Assembly: GCF_964340395.1 (NCBI RefSeq)
Contig: NC_135555.1
Location: 25,732,225 to 25,796,224 of the forward strand
Reading direction: 5' to 3'
Length of the DNA: 64,000 nucleotides
From: Glandiceps talaboti
Taxonomy: Eukaryota; Hemichordata; Enteropneusta; Spengelidae
Shown piece after piece: positions 1-13,690 of this stretch. Position 1 is the stretch's first letter, and every line of letters starts with the position of its first letter. The notes beneath the pieces are model-generated. The model searched no databases. It saw only the letters and a list, made by a program, of their open reading frames with translations, and had not been told where the DNA came from. A program made the translations under genes and the position numbers.

Positions 1-142
1 TCCACGGTTTACACTGGAAGTTCTCTTAATGAATTCCATGTTTTACCCTGGAAGTTCTTTTAATGAATTCCATGTTTTACACTGGAAGTTCTTTTAATGA
101 ATTCCATGTTTTACCCTGGAACGTCTCTTAATGAATTCCATG

Positions 143-3100
143 TTTTACACTGGAAGTTCTTTTAATGAATTCCATGTTTTACACTGGAAGTTCTTTTAAT
201 GAATTCCATGTTTTACCCTGAAAGTTCTTTTAATGAATTCCATGTTTTACCCTGGAACGTCTCTTAATGAATTCCATGTTTTACACTGGAAGTTCTTTTA
301 ATGAATTCCATGTTTTACACTGGAAGTTCTCTTAATGAATTCCATGTTTTACCCTGGAAGTTCTTTTAATGAATTCCATGTTTTACCCTGGAACGTCTCT
401 TAATGAATTCTACATTTTACCCTGGAAGGTCTTTTAATGAATTCCACATTTTACCCTGGAAGGTCTTTTAATGAATTCCACATTTTACCCTGGAAGGTCT
501 TTTAATGAATTCCATGTTTTACCCTGGAAGTTCTTTTAATGAATTCCACATTTTACCCTGAAAATCCTCTTAATGAATTCTACATTTTACCCTGGAAGTT
601 CTTTTAATGAATTCCACATTTTACCCTGGAAGTTCTTTTAATGAATTCTACATTTTACCCTGGAAGTTCTTTTAATGAATTCCACATTTTACCCTGGAAG
701 TTCTTTTAATGAATTCTACATTTTACCCTGGAAGTTCTTTTAATGAATTCCATGTTTTACACTGGAAGTTCTCTTAATGAATTCCATGTTTTACCCTGGA
801 AGTTCTATTAATGAATTCTACATTTCACCCTGGAAGTTCTTTTAATGAATTCCATGTTTTACCCTGGAAGTTCTTTTAATGAATTCTACATTTTACCCTG
901 GAAGTTCTTTTAATGAATTCTACATTTTACCCTGGAAGTTCTTTTAATGAATTCTACATTTTACCCTGGAAGTTCTTTTAATGAATTCTACATTTTACCC
1001 TGGAAGTTCTTTTAATGAATTCTACATTTTACCCTGGAAGTTCTTTTAATGAATTCTACATTTTACCCTGGAAGTTCTCTTAATGAATTCCACATTTTAC
1101 CCTGGAAGTTCTCTTAATGAATTCCACATTTTACACTGGAAGTTCTTTTAATGAATTCCATGTTTTACCCTGGAAGTTCTTTTAATGAATTCCACATTTT
1201 ACCCTGGAAGTTCTTTTAATGAATTCCACATTTTACCCTGGAAGTTCTCTTAATGAATTCCATGTTTTACCCTGGAAGTTCTTTTAATGAATTCCACATT
1301 CTACCCTGGAAGTTCTTTTAATGAATTCTACATTCTACCCTGGAAGTTCTCTTAATGAATTCCATGTTTTACCCTGGAAGTTCTTTTAATGAATTCCACA
1401 TTTTACCCTGGAAGTTCTTTTAATGAATTCCACATTTTACCCTGGAAGTTCTTTTAATGAATTCCACATTTTACCCTGGAAGTTCTTTTAATGAATTCCA
1501 CATTTTACCCTGGAAGTTCTTTTAATGAATTCCATGTTTTACACTGGAAGTTCTTTTAATGAATTCCACGTTTTACCCTGGAAGTTCTTTTAATGAATTC
1601 CACATTTTACCCTGGAAGTTCTTTTAATGAATTCCATGTTTTACACTGGAAGTTCTCTTAATGAATTCCATGTTTTACCCTGGAAGTTCTCTTAATGAAT
1701 TCCATGTTTTACCCAGGAAGTTCTTTTAATGAATTCCACATTTTACCCTGGAAGTTCTTTTAATGAATTCCATGTTTTACCCTGGAAGTTCTTTTAATGA
1801 ATTCCACATTTTACCCTGGAAGTTCTTTTAATGAATTCTACATTTTACCCTGGAAGTTCTTTTAATGAATTCCATGTTTTACACTGGAAGTTCTCTTAAT
1901 GAATTCCATGTTTTACCCTGGAAGTTCTCTTAATGAATTCCACATTTTACCCTGGAAGTTCTCTTAATGAATTCCACATTTTACACTGGAAGTTCTTTTA
2001 ATGAATTCCATGTTTTACCCTGGAAGTTCTTTTAATGAATTCCATGTTTTACACTGGAAGTTCTCTTAATGAATTCCATGTTTTACCCTGGAAGTTCTTT
2101 TAATGAATTCCATGTTTTACACTGGAAGTTCTCTTAATGAATTCCATGTTTTACCCTGGAAGTTCTTTTAATGAATTCCACATTTTACCCTGGAACGTCT
2201 CTTAATGAATTCCATGTTTTACCCTGGAAGTTCTCTTAATGAATTCCATGTTCTACCCTGGAAGTTCTCTTAATGAATTCCACATTTTACCCTGGAAGTT
2301 CTTTTAATGAATTCCATGTTTTACCCTGGAAGTTCTTTTAATGAATTCCATGTTTTACCCTGGAACGTCTCTTAATGAATTCCATGTTTTACCCTGGAAG
2401 TTCTCTTAATGAATTCCATGTTTTACCCTGGAAGTTCTCTTAATGAATTCCATGTTTTACCCTGGAAGTTCTCTTAATGAATTCCACATTTTACCCTGGA
2501 AGTTCTTTTAATGAATTCCATGTTTTACCCTGGAAGTTCTCTTAATGAATTCCACATTCTACCCTGGAAGTTCTCTTAATTAATTCTACATTTTACCCTG
2601 GAAGTTCTTTTAATGAATTCCATGTTTTACCCTGGAAGTTCTCTTAATGAATTCCACATTTTACCCTGGAAGTTCTCTTAATGAATTCCACATTTTACCC
2701 TGGAAGTTCTTTTAATGAATTCCACAATTTACACTGGAAGTTCTTTTAATGAATTCTACATTTTACCCTGGAAGTTCTTTTAATGAATTCCATGTTTTAC
2801 ACTGGAAGTTCTTTTAATGAATTCCATGTTTTACCCTGAAAGTTCTTTTAATGAATTCCATGTTTTACCCTGGAACGTCTCTTAATGAATTCCATGTTTT
2901 ACACTGGAAGTTCTTTTAATGAATTCCATGTTTTACACTGGAAGTTCTCTTAATGAATTCCATGTTTTACCCTGGAAGTTCTTTTAATGAATTCCATGTT
3001 TTACCCTGGAACGTCTCTTAATGAATTCTACATTTTACCCTGGAAGGTCTTTTAATGAATTCCACATTTTACCCTGGAAGGTCTTTTAATGAATTCCACA

Positions 3101-5548
3101 TTTTACCCTGGAAGGTCTTTTAATGAATTCCATGTTTTACCCTGGAAGTTCTTTTAATGAATTCCACATTTTACCCTGAAAATCCTCTTAATGAATTCTA
3201 CATTTTACCCTGGAAGTTCTTTTAATGAATTCCACATTTTACCCTGGAAGTTCTTTTAATGAATTCTACATTTTACCCTGGAAGTTCTTTTAATGAATTC
3301 CACATTTTACCCTGGAAGTTCTTTTAATGAATTCTACATTTTACCCTGGAAGTTCTTTTAATGAATTCCATGTTTTACACTGGAAGTTCTCTTAATGAAT
3401 TCCATGTTTTACCCTGGAAGTTCTATTAATGAATTCTACATTTCACCCTGGAAGTTCTTTTAATGAATTCCATGTTTTACCCTGGAAGTTCTTTTAATGA
3501 ATTCTACATTTTACCCTGGAAGTTCTTTTAATGAATTCCACATTTTACCCTGGAAGTTCTTTTAATGAATTCCATGTTTTACACTGGAAGTTCTTTTAAT
3601 GAATTCCATGTTTTACCCTGGAAGTTCTTTTAATGAATTCCATGTTTTACCCTGGAAGTTCTCTTAATGAATTCCACATTTTACCCTGGAACGTCTCTTA
3701 ATGAATTCTACATTTTACCCTGGAAGTTCTTTTAATGAATTCTACATTTTACCCTGGAAGTTCTTTTAATGAATTCTACATTTTACCCTGGAAGTTCTTT
3801 TAATGAATTCTACATTTTACCCTGGAAGTTCTTTTAATGAATTCTACATTTTACCCTGGAAGTTCTCTTAATGAATTCCACATTTTACCCTGGAAGTTCT
3901 CTTAATGAATTCCACATTTTACACTGGAAGTTCTTTTAATGAATTCCATGTTTTACCCTGGAAGTTCTTTTAATGAATTCCACATTTTACCCTGGAAGTT
4001 CTTTTAATGAATTCCACATTTTACCCTGGAAGTTCTCTTAATGAATTCCATGTTTTACCCTGGAAGTTCTTTTAATGAATTCCACATTCTACCCTGGAAG
4101 TTCTTTTAATGAATTCTACATTCTACCCTGGAAGTTCTCTTAACGAATTCCATGTTTTACCCTGGAAGTTCTTTTAATGAATTCCACATTTTACCCTGGA
4201 AGTTCTTTTAATGAATTCCACATTTTACCCTGGAAGTTCTTTTAATGAATTCCACATTTTACCCTGGAAGTTCTTTTAATGAATTCCACATTTTACCCTG
4301 GAAGTTCTTTTAATGAATTCCATGTTTTACACTGGAAGTTCTTTTAATGAATTCCACGTTTTACCCTGGAAGTTCTTTTAATGAATTCCACATTTTACCC
4401 TGGAAGTTCTTTTAATGAATTCCATGTTTTACACTGGAAGTTCTCTTAATGAATTCCATGTTTTACCCTGGAAGTTCTCTTAATGAATTCCATGTTTTAC
4501 CCTGGAAGTTCTTTTAATGAATTCCACATTTTACCCTGGAAGTTCTTTTAATGAATTCCATGTTTTACCCTGGAAGTTCTTTTAATGAATTCCACATTTT
4601 ACCCTGGAAGTTCTTTTAATGAATTCTACATTTTACCCTGGAAGTTCTTTTAATGAATTCCATGTTTTACCCTGGAAGTTCTCTTAATGAATTCCACATT
4701 TTACCCTGGAAGTTCTCTTAATGAATTCCACATTTTACCCTGGAAGTTCTCTTAATGAATTCCACATTTTACACTGGAAGTTCTTTTAATGAATTCCATG
4801 TTTTACCCTGGAAGTTCTTTTAATGAATTCCATGTTTTACACTGGAAGTTCTCTTAATGAATTCCATGTTTTACCCTGGAAGTTCTTTTAATGAATTCCA
4901 TGTTTTACACTGGAAGTTCTCTTAATGAATTCCATGTTTTACCCTGGAAGTTCTTTTAATGAATTCCACATTTTACCCTGGAACGTCTCTTAATGAATTC
5001 CATGTTTTACCCTGGAAGTTCTCTTAATGAATTCCATGTTCTACCCTGGAAGTTCTCTTAATGAATTCCACATTTTACCCTGGAAGTTCTTTTAATGAAT
5101 TCCATGTTTTACCCTGGAAGTTCTTTTAATGAATTCCATGTTTTACCCTGGAACGTCTCTTAATGAATTCCATGTTTTACCCTGGAAGTTCTCTTAATGA
5201 ATTCCATGTTTTACCCTGGAAGTTCTCTTAATGAATTCCATGTTTTACCCTGGAAGTTCTCTTAATGAATTCCACATTTTACCCTGGAAGTTCTTTTAAT
5301 GAATTCCATGTTTTACCCTGGAAGTTCTCTTAATGAATTCCACATTCTACCCTGGAAGTTCTCTTAATGAATTCTACATTTTACCCTGGAAGTTCTTTTA
5401 ATGAATTCCATGTTTTACCCTGGAAGTTCTCTTAATGAATTCCACATTTTACCCTGGAAGTTCTCTTAATGAATTCCACATTTTACCCTGGAAGTTCTTT
5501 TAATGAATTCCACAATTTACACTGGAAGTTCTTTTAATGAATTCTACA
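143..5548. repeat. Higher-order tandem duplication inside the 34-bp array
   Basis: Rare variant units recur in the same order at a fixed offset. An ACCCTGAAAG unit at about 215 recurs at 2833, and a CTATTAATG unit at 807 recurs at 3425; both offsets are 2618 bp, or 77 units. Further on, a CACATTCTACC unit at 1301 recurs at 4089, CATGTTCTACC at 2253 recurs at 5041 and CACAATTTACAC at 2727 recurs at 5515; these offsets are 2788 bp, or 82 units. So a block of about 2.6 kb was duplicated in tandem, and five units differ between the copies. The outer edges are approximate. Confidence 0.85.
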
Positions 5549-8500
5549 TTTTACCCTGGAACGTCTCTTAATGAATTCCATGTTTTACCCTGGAAGTTCT
5601 TTTAATTAATTCCACATTTTACCCTGGAAGTTCTTTTAATGAATTCTACATTTTACCCTGGAAGTTCTTTTAATGAATTCCATGTTTTACCCTGGAAGTT
5701 CTCTTAATGAATTCTACATTTTACCCTGGAAGTTCTTTTAATGAATTCCATGTTTTACCCTGGAAGTTCTCTTAATGAATTCCACATTTTACCCTGGAAG
5801 TTCTTTTAATGAATTCCATGTTTTACCCTGGAAGTTCTCTTAATGAATTCCACATTCTACCCTGGAAGTTCTTTTAATGAATTCTACATTTTACCCTGGA
5901 AGTTCTTTTAATGAATTCTACATTTTACCCTGGAAGTTCTCTTAATGAATTCCACATTTTACCCTGGAAGTTCTTTTAATGAATTCCATGTTTTACACTG
6001 GAAGTTCTCTTAATGAATTCCACATTTTACCCTGGAAGTTCTTTTAATGAATTCCATGTTTTACCCTGGAAGTTCTCTTAATGAATTCCACATTCTACCC
6101 TGGAAGTTCTCTTAATGAATTCCACATTTTACCCTGGAAGTTCTTTTAATGAATTCTACAATTTACACTGGAAGTTCTTTTAATGAATTCCATGTTTTAC
6201 CCTGGAAGTTCTCTTAATGAATTCCACATTTTACCCTGGAAGTTCTTTTAATGAATTCCATGTTTTACCCTGGAAGTTCTCTTAATGAATTCCATGGTTT
6301 ACACTGGAAGTTCTTTTAATGAATTCCATGTTTTACCCTGGAAGTTCTCTTAATGAATTCCATGGTTTACACTGGAAGTTCTTTTAATGAATTCCACATT
6401 TTACCCTGGAAGTTCTTTTAATGAATTCCATGTTTTACCCTGGAAGTTCTTTTAATGAATTCCATGTTTTACCCTGGAAGTTCTTTTAATGAATTCCACA
6501 ATTTACACTGGAAGTTCTTTTAATGAATTCCATGTTTTACCCTGGAAGTTCTCTTAATGAATTCCACATTTTACCCTGGAAGTTCTTTTAATGAATTCCA
6601 TGTTTTACCCTGGAAGTTCTCTTAATGAATTCCATGGTTTACACTGGAAGTTCTTTTAATGAATTCCATGTTTTACCCTGGAAGTTCTCTTAATGAATTC
6701 CATGGTTTACACTGGAAGTTCTTTTAATGAATTCCACATTTTACCCTGGAAGTTCTTTTAATGAATTCCATGTTTTACCCTGGAAGTTCTCTTAATGAAT
6801 TCCACATTTTACACTGGAAGTTCTTTTAATGAATTCCACATTTTTACCCTGGAAGTTCTCTTAATGAATTCCATGGTTTACACTGGAAGTTCTTTTAATG
6901 AATTCCACATTTTTACCCTGGAAGTTCTTTTAATGAATTCCATGTTTTACCCTGGAAGTTCTTTTAATGAATTCCATGTTTTACCCTGAAAGTTCTTTTA
7001 ATGAATTCCATGTTTTACACTGGAAGTTCTTTTAATGAATTCCATGTTTTACCCTGGAACGTCTCTTAATGAATTCTACATTTTACCCTGGAAGTTCTTT
7101 TAATGAATTCTACATTTTACCCTGGAAGGTCTTTTAATGAATTCCACATTTTACCCTGGAAGGTCTTTTAATGAATTCCATGTTTTACACTGGAAGTTCT
7201 CTTAATGAATTCCATGTTTTACCCTGGAAGTTCTTTTAATGAATTCCACATTTTACCCTGAAAATCCTCTTAATGAATTCTACATTTTACCCTGGAAGTT
7301 CTTTTAATGAATTCCACATTTTACCCTGGAAGTTCTTTTAATGAATTCCATGTTTTACCCTGGAAGTTCTTTTAATGAATTCCATGTTTTACACTGGAAG
7401 TTCTCTTAATGAATTCCATGTTTTACCCTGGAAGTTCTCTTAATGAATTCCATGTTTTACCCTGGAAGTTCTTTTAATGAATTCTACATTTTACCCTGGA
7501 AGGTCTTTTAATGAATTCCATGTTTTACCCTGGAAGTTCTTTTAATGAATTCTACATTTTACCCTGGAAGTTCTCTTAATGAATTCCATGTTTTACCCTG
7601 GAAGTTCTCTTAATGAATTCCATGTTTTACCCTGGAAGTTCTTTTAATGAATTCCACATTTTACCCTGGAAGTTCTTTTAATGAATTCCATGTTTTACCC
7701 TGGAAGTTCTTTTAATGAATTCCATGTTTTACCCTGGAAGTTCTCTTAATGAATTCCATGTTTTACCCTGGAAGTTCTTTTAATGAATTCTACATTTTAC
7801 CCTGGAAGGTCTTTTAATGAATTCCATGTTTTACCCTGGAAGTTCTTTTAATGAATTCTACATTTTACCCTGGAAGTTCTCTTAATGAATTCCATGTTTT
7901 ACCCTGGAAGTTCTCTTAATGAATTCCATGTTTTACCCTGGAAGTTCTTTTAATGAATTCCACATTTTACCCTGGAAGTTCTTTTAATGAATTCCATGTT
8001 TTACCCTGGAAGTTCTTTTAATGAATTCCATGTTTTACCCTGGAAGTTCTCTTAATGAATTCCACATTTTACCCTGGAAGTTCTTTTAATGAATTCCATG
8101 TTTTACCCTGGAACGTCTCTTAATGAATTCTACATTTTACCCTGGAAGTTCTCTTAATGAATTCTACATTTTACCCTGGAAGTTCTTTTAATGAATTCCA
8201 CAATTTACACTGGAAGTTCTTTTAATGAATTCCACAATTTACCCTGGAAGTTCTTTTAATGAATTCCACATTTTACCCTGGAAGTTCTTTTAATGAATTC
8301 CACATTTTACCCTGGAAGTTCTCTTAATGAATTCCACATTTTACCCTGGAAGTTCTTTTAATGAATTCCATGTTTTACACTGGAAGTTCTCTTAATGAAT
8401 TCCATGTTTTACCCTGGAAGTTCTCTTAATGAATTCCATGTTTTACCCTGGAAGTTCTTTTAATGAATTCCACATTTTACCCTGGAAGTTCTTTTAATGA

Positions 8501-8979
8501 ATTCCATGTTTTACCCTGGAAGTTCTTTTAATGAATTCCACATTTTACCCTGGAAGTTCTCTTAATGAATTCCACATTTTACCCTGGAAGTTCTCTTAAT
8601 GAATTCCACATTTTACCCTGGAAGTTCTCTTAATGAATTCCACATTTTACCCTGGAAGTTCTTTTAATGAATTCTACATTTTACCCTGGAAGTTCTTTTA
8701 ATGAATTCCATGTTTTACCCTGGAAGTTCTCTTAATGAATTCCACATTTTACACTGGAAGTTCTCTTAATGAATTCCACATTTTACCCTGGAAGTTCTCT
8801 TAATGAATTCCACATTTTACCCTGGAAGTTCTCTTAATGAATTCCACATTTTACCCTGGAAGTTCTCTTAATGAATTCCACATTTTACCCTGGAAGTTCT
8901 CTTAATGAATTCCACATTTTACCCTGGAAGTTCTTTTAATGAATTCCATGTTTTACCCTGGAAGTTCTCTTAATGAATT

Positions 8980-9510
8980 CCACATTTTACACTGGAAGTT
9001 CTCTTAATGAATTCCATGTTTTACCCTGGAAGTTCTTTTAATGAATTCCACATTTTACCCTGGAACGTCTCTTAATGAATTCCATGTTTTACCCTGGAAG
9101 TTCTCTTAATGAATTCCATGTTCTACCCTGGAAGTTCTCTTAATGAATTCCACATTTTACCCTGGAAGTTCTTTTAATGAATTCCATGTTTTACCCTGGA
9201 AGTTCTTTTAATGAATTCCATGTTTTACCCTGGAACGTCTCTTAATGAATTCCATGTTTTACCCTGGAAGTTCTCTTAATGAATTCCATGTTTTACCCTG
9301 GAAGTTCTCTTAATGAATTCCATGTTTTACCCTGGAAGTTCTCTTAATGAATTCCACATTTTACCCTGGAAGTTCTTTTAATGAATTCCATGTTTTACCC
9401 TGGAAGTTCTCTTAATGAATTCCACATTCTACCCTGGAAGTTCTCTTAATGAATTCTACATTTTACCCTGGAAGTTCTTTTAATGAATTCCACAATTTAC
9501 ACTGGAAGTT
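8980..9510. repeat. Third partial copy of the higher-order block
   Basis: The variant order here matches about 2110-2740. The rare CATGTTCTACC unit at 9123 lies 4082 bp after the copy at 5041. That equals 120 units plus the two single-base insertions near 6840 and 6905. This supports repeated segmental amplification rather than copy-by-copy drift. Confidence 0.7.
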
Positions 9511-10839
9511 CTTTTAATGAATTCTACATTTTACCCTGGAAGTTCTTTTAATGAATTCTACATTTTACCCTGGAAGTTCTTTTAATGAATTCCATGTTTT
9601 ACCCTGGAAGTTCTTTTAATGAATTCCACAATTTACACTGGAAGTTCTTTTAATGAATTCCACATTTTACCCTGGAACGTCTCTTAATGAATTCTACATT
9701 TTACCCTGGAAGTTCTTTTAATGAATTCCACAATTTACACTGGAAGTTCTTTTAATGAATTCCACATTTTACCCTGGAACGTCTCTTAATGAATTGTACA
9801 TTTTACCCTGGAAGTTCTCTTAATGAATTCCATGTTTTACCCTGGAAGTTCTTTTAATTAATTCCACATTTTACCCTGGAAGTTCTCTTAATGAATTCCA
9901 CATTTTACCCTGGAAGTTCTTTTAATGAATTCCATGTTTTACCCTGGAAGTTCTCTTAATGAATTCCACATTCTACCCTGGAAGTTCTCTTAATGAATTC
10001 CACATTTTACCCTGGAAGTTCTTTTAATGAATTCCACAATTTACACTGGAAGTTCTTTTAATGAATTCCATGTTTTACCCTGGAAGTTCTCTTAATGAAT
10101 TCCATGTTTTACCCTGGAAGTTCTTTTAATGAATTCCATGTTTTACCCTGGAAGTTCTTTTAATGAATTCCATGTTTTACCCTGGAACGTCTCTTAATGA
10201 ATTCCATGTTTTACACTGGAAGTTCTTTTAATGAATTCCATGTTTTACCCTGGAAGTTCTCTTAATGAATTCCACATTTTACCCTGGAAGTTCTCTTAAT
10301 GAATTCCACGTTTTACCCTGGAAGTTCTTTTAATGAATTCCATGTTTTACCCTGGAAGTTCTCTTAATGAATTCCATGGTTTACACTGGAAGTTCTTTTA
10401 ATGAATTCCACATTTTACCCTGGAAGTTCTTTTAATGAATTCCATGTTTTACCCTGGAAGTTCTTTTAATGAATTCCATGTTTTACCCTGGAAGTTCTCT
10501 TAATGAATTCCACATTTTACCCTGGAAGTTCTCTTAATGAATTCCACGTTTTACCCTGGAAGTTCTTTTAATGAATTCCATGTTTTACCCTGGAAGTTCT
10601 CTTAATGAATTCCACATTCTACCCTGGAAGTTCTCTTAATGAATTCCACATTTTACCCTGGAAGTTCTTTTAATGAATTCCACAATTTACACTGGAAGTT
10701 CTTTTAATGAATTCCATGTTTTACCCTGGAAGTTCTCTTAATGAATTCCATGTTTTACCCTGGAAGTTCTTTTAATGAATTCCATGTTTTACCCTGGAAG
10801 TTCTTTTAATGAATTCCATGTTTTACCCTGGAACGTCTC

Positions 10840-13690
10840 TTAATTAATTCCACTGTTGACACTGGAAGTTCTTTTAATAAATTCCATGTTTTACCCTGGA
10901 AGTTCTCTTAATGAATTCCATGTTTTACCCTGGAAGTTCTTTTAATGAATTCCATGTTTTACCCTGGAAGTTCTTTTAATGAATTCCACGTTTTACCCTG
11001 GAAGTTCTTTTAATGAATTCCATGTTTTACCCTGGAAGTTCTTTTAATGAATTCCATGTTTTACCCTGGAAGTTCTCTTAATGAATTCCATGTTTTACCC
11101 TGGAAGTTCTCTTAATGAATTCCACGTTTTACCCTGGAACGTCTCTTAATGAATTCTACATTTTACCCTGGAAGTTCTCTTAATGAATTCCATGTTTTAC
11201 CCTGGAAGTTCTTTTAATGAATTCCACTATTTACCCTGGAAGTTCTCTTAATGAATTCCACATTTTACCCTGGAAGTTCTTTTAATGAATTCCATGTTTT
11301 ACCCTGGAAGTTCTCTTAATGAATTCCACATTTTACCCTGGAAGTTCTCTTAATGAATTCCATGTTTTACCCTGGAAGTTCTCTTTAAATGAATTCCATG
11401 TTTTACCCTGGAACGTCTCTTAATGAATTCCACGTTTTACACTGGAAGTTCTCTTAATGAATTCCACATTTTACCCTGGAAGTTCTTTTAATGAATTCCA
11501 TGTTTTACCCTGGAAGTTCTCTTAATGAATTCCATGTTTTACCCTGGAAGTTCTTTTAATGAATTCCATGTTTTACCCTGGAAGTTCTATTAATGAATTC
11601 CACATTTTACCCTGGAAGTTCTTTTAATGAATTCCATGTTTTACCCTGGAAGTTCTTTTAATGAATTCCACATTTTACACTGGAAGTTCTCTTAATGAAT
11701 TCCATGTTTTACCCTGGAAGTTCTCTTAATGAATTCCACATTTTACCCTGGAAGTTCTCTTAATGAATTCTACATTTTACCCTGGAAGTTCTTTTAATGA
11801 ATTCCACATTTTACCCTGGAAGTTCTCTTAATGAATTCTATATTTTACCCTGGAAGTTCTTTTAATTAATTCCACTGTTGACACTGGAAGTTCTTTTAAT
11901 GAATTCCATGTTTTACACTGGAAGTTCTCTTAATGAATTCCATGTTTTACCCTGGAAGTTCTTTTAATGAATTCCACGTTTTACCCTGGAAGTTCTTTTA
12001 ATGAATTCCATGTTTTACCCTGGAAGTTCTTTTAATGAATTCCATGTTTTACCCTGGAAGTTCTCTTAATGAATTCCATGTTTTACCCTGGAAGTTCTCT
12101 TAATGAATTCCACGTTTTACCCTGGAACGTCTCTTAATGAATTCTACATTTTACCCTGGAAGTTCTCTTAATGAATTCCATGTTTTACCCTGGAAGTTCT
12201 TTTAATGAATTCCACATTTTACCCTGGAAGTTCTCTTAATGAATTCCACATTTTACCCTGGAAGTTCTTTTAATGAATTCCATGTTTTACCCTGGAAGTT
12301 CTTTTAATGAATTCCATGTTTTACCCTGGAAGTTCTTTTAATGAATTCCATGTTTTACCCTGGAAGTTCTTTTAATGAATTCCATGTTTTACCCTGGAAG
12401 TTCTTTTAATGAATTCCATGTTTTACCCTGGAAGTTCTCTTAATGAATTCCATGTTTTACCCTGGAACGTCTCTTAATGAATTCCATGTTTTACACTGGA
12501 AGTTCTCTTAATGAATTCCATGTTTTACCCTGGAAGTTCTTTTAATGAATTCCACATTTTACCCTTGAAGTTCTTTTAATGAATTCCATGTTTTACCCAG
12601 GAAGTTCTTTTAATGAATTCCACATTTTACCCTGGAAGTTCTCTTAATGAATTCCACATTTTACCCTGGAAGTTCTTTTAATGAATTCCACATTTTACCC
12701 TGGAAGTTCTTTTAATGAATTCCACATTTTACACTGGAAGTTCTCTTAATGAATTCCACAATTTACACTGGAAGTTCTTTTAATGAATTCCACGTTTTAC
12801 CCTGGAAGTTCTCTTAATGAATTCCACATTTTACCCTGGAAGTTCTCTTAATGAATTCCACATTTTACCCTGGAAGTTCTCTTAATGAATTCCACAATTT
12901 ACACTGGAAGTTCTTTTAATGAATTCCATGTTTTACCCTGGAAGTTCTCTTAATGAATTCCATGTTTTACCCTGGAAGTTCTCTTAATGAATTCCATGTT
13001 TTACCCTGGAAGTTCTTTTAATGAATTCCATGTTTTACCCTGGAAGTTCTCTTAATGAATTCCACATTTTACCCTGGAAGTTGTCTTAATGAATTCCATG
13101 TTTTACACTGGAAGTTCTTTTAATGAATTCCATGTTTTACCCTGGAAGTTCGTTTAATGAATTCCATGTTTTACCCTGGAAGTTCTTTTAATGAATTCCA
13201 CATTTTACCCTGGAACGTCTCTTAATGAATTCCATGTTTTACACTGGAAGTTCTTTTAATGAATTCCACATTTTACCCTGGAAGTTCTCTTAATGAATTC
13301 CACATTTTACCCTGGAAGTTCTCTTAATGAATTCCACGTTTTACCCTGGAAGTTCTTTTAATGAATTCCATGTTTTACCCTGGAAGTTCTCTTAATGAAT
13401 TCCATGTTTTACCCTGGAACGTCTCTTAATGAATTCCACGGTTTACCCTGGAAGTTCTTTTAATGAATTCCATGTTTTACCCTGGAAGTTCTCTTAATGA
13501 ATTCCATGTTTTACCCTGGAACGTCTCTTAATGAATTCCACGGTTTACACTGGAAGTTCTTTTAATGAATTCCACATTTTACCCTGGAAGTTCTCTTAAT
13601 GAATTCCACATTTTACCCTGGAAGTTCTCTTAATGAATTCCATGTTTTACCCTGGAAGTTCTCTTTAAATGAATTCCATGTTTTACCCTG
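10840..13690. repeat. Other higher-order duplications in the 34-bp array
   Basis: A +2 variant, CTCTTTAAATG, occurs at 11381 and 13661. The offset is 2280 bp, or 67 units plus 2. A divergent unit, CCACTGTTGACACTGG, occurs near 10851, 11873, 16159 and 17079; the first two are 1022 bp apart, or 30 units plus the same 2-bp insertion. These units track separate duplication events within the array. Confidence 0.7.

Noticed and set aside
6795-6989. 64-residue frame in the 34-bp array
   Set aside because: It exists only because two 35-bp units shift the frame past stops. The repeat translation has no domain.
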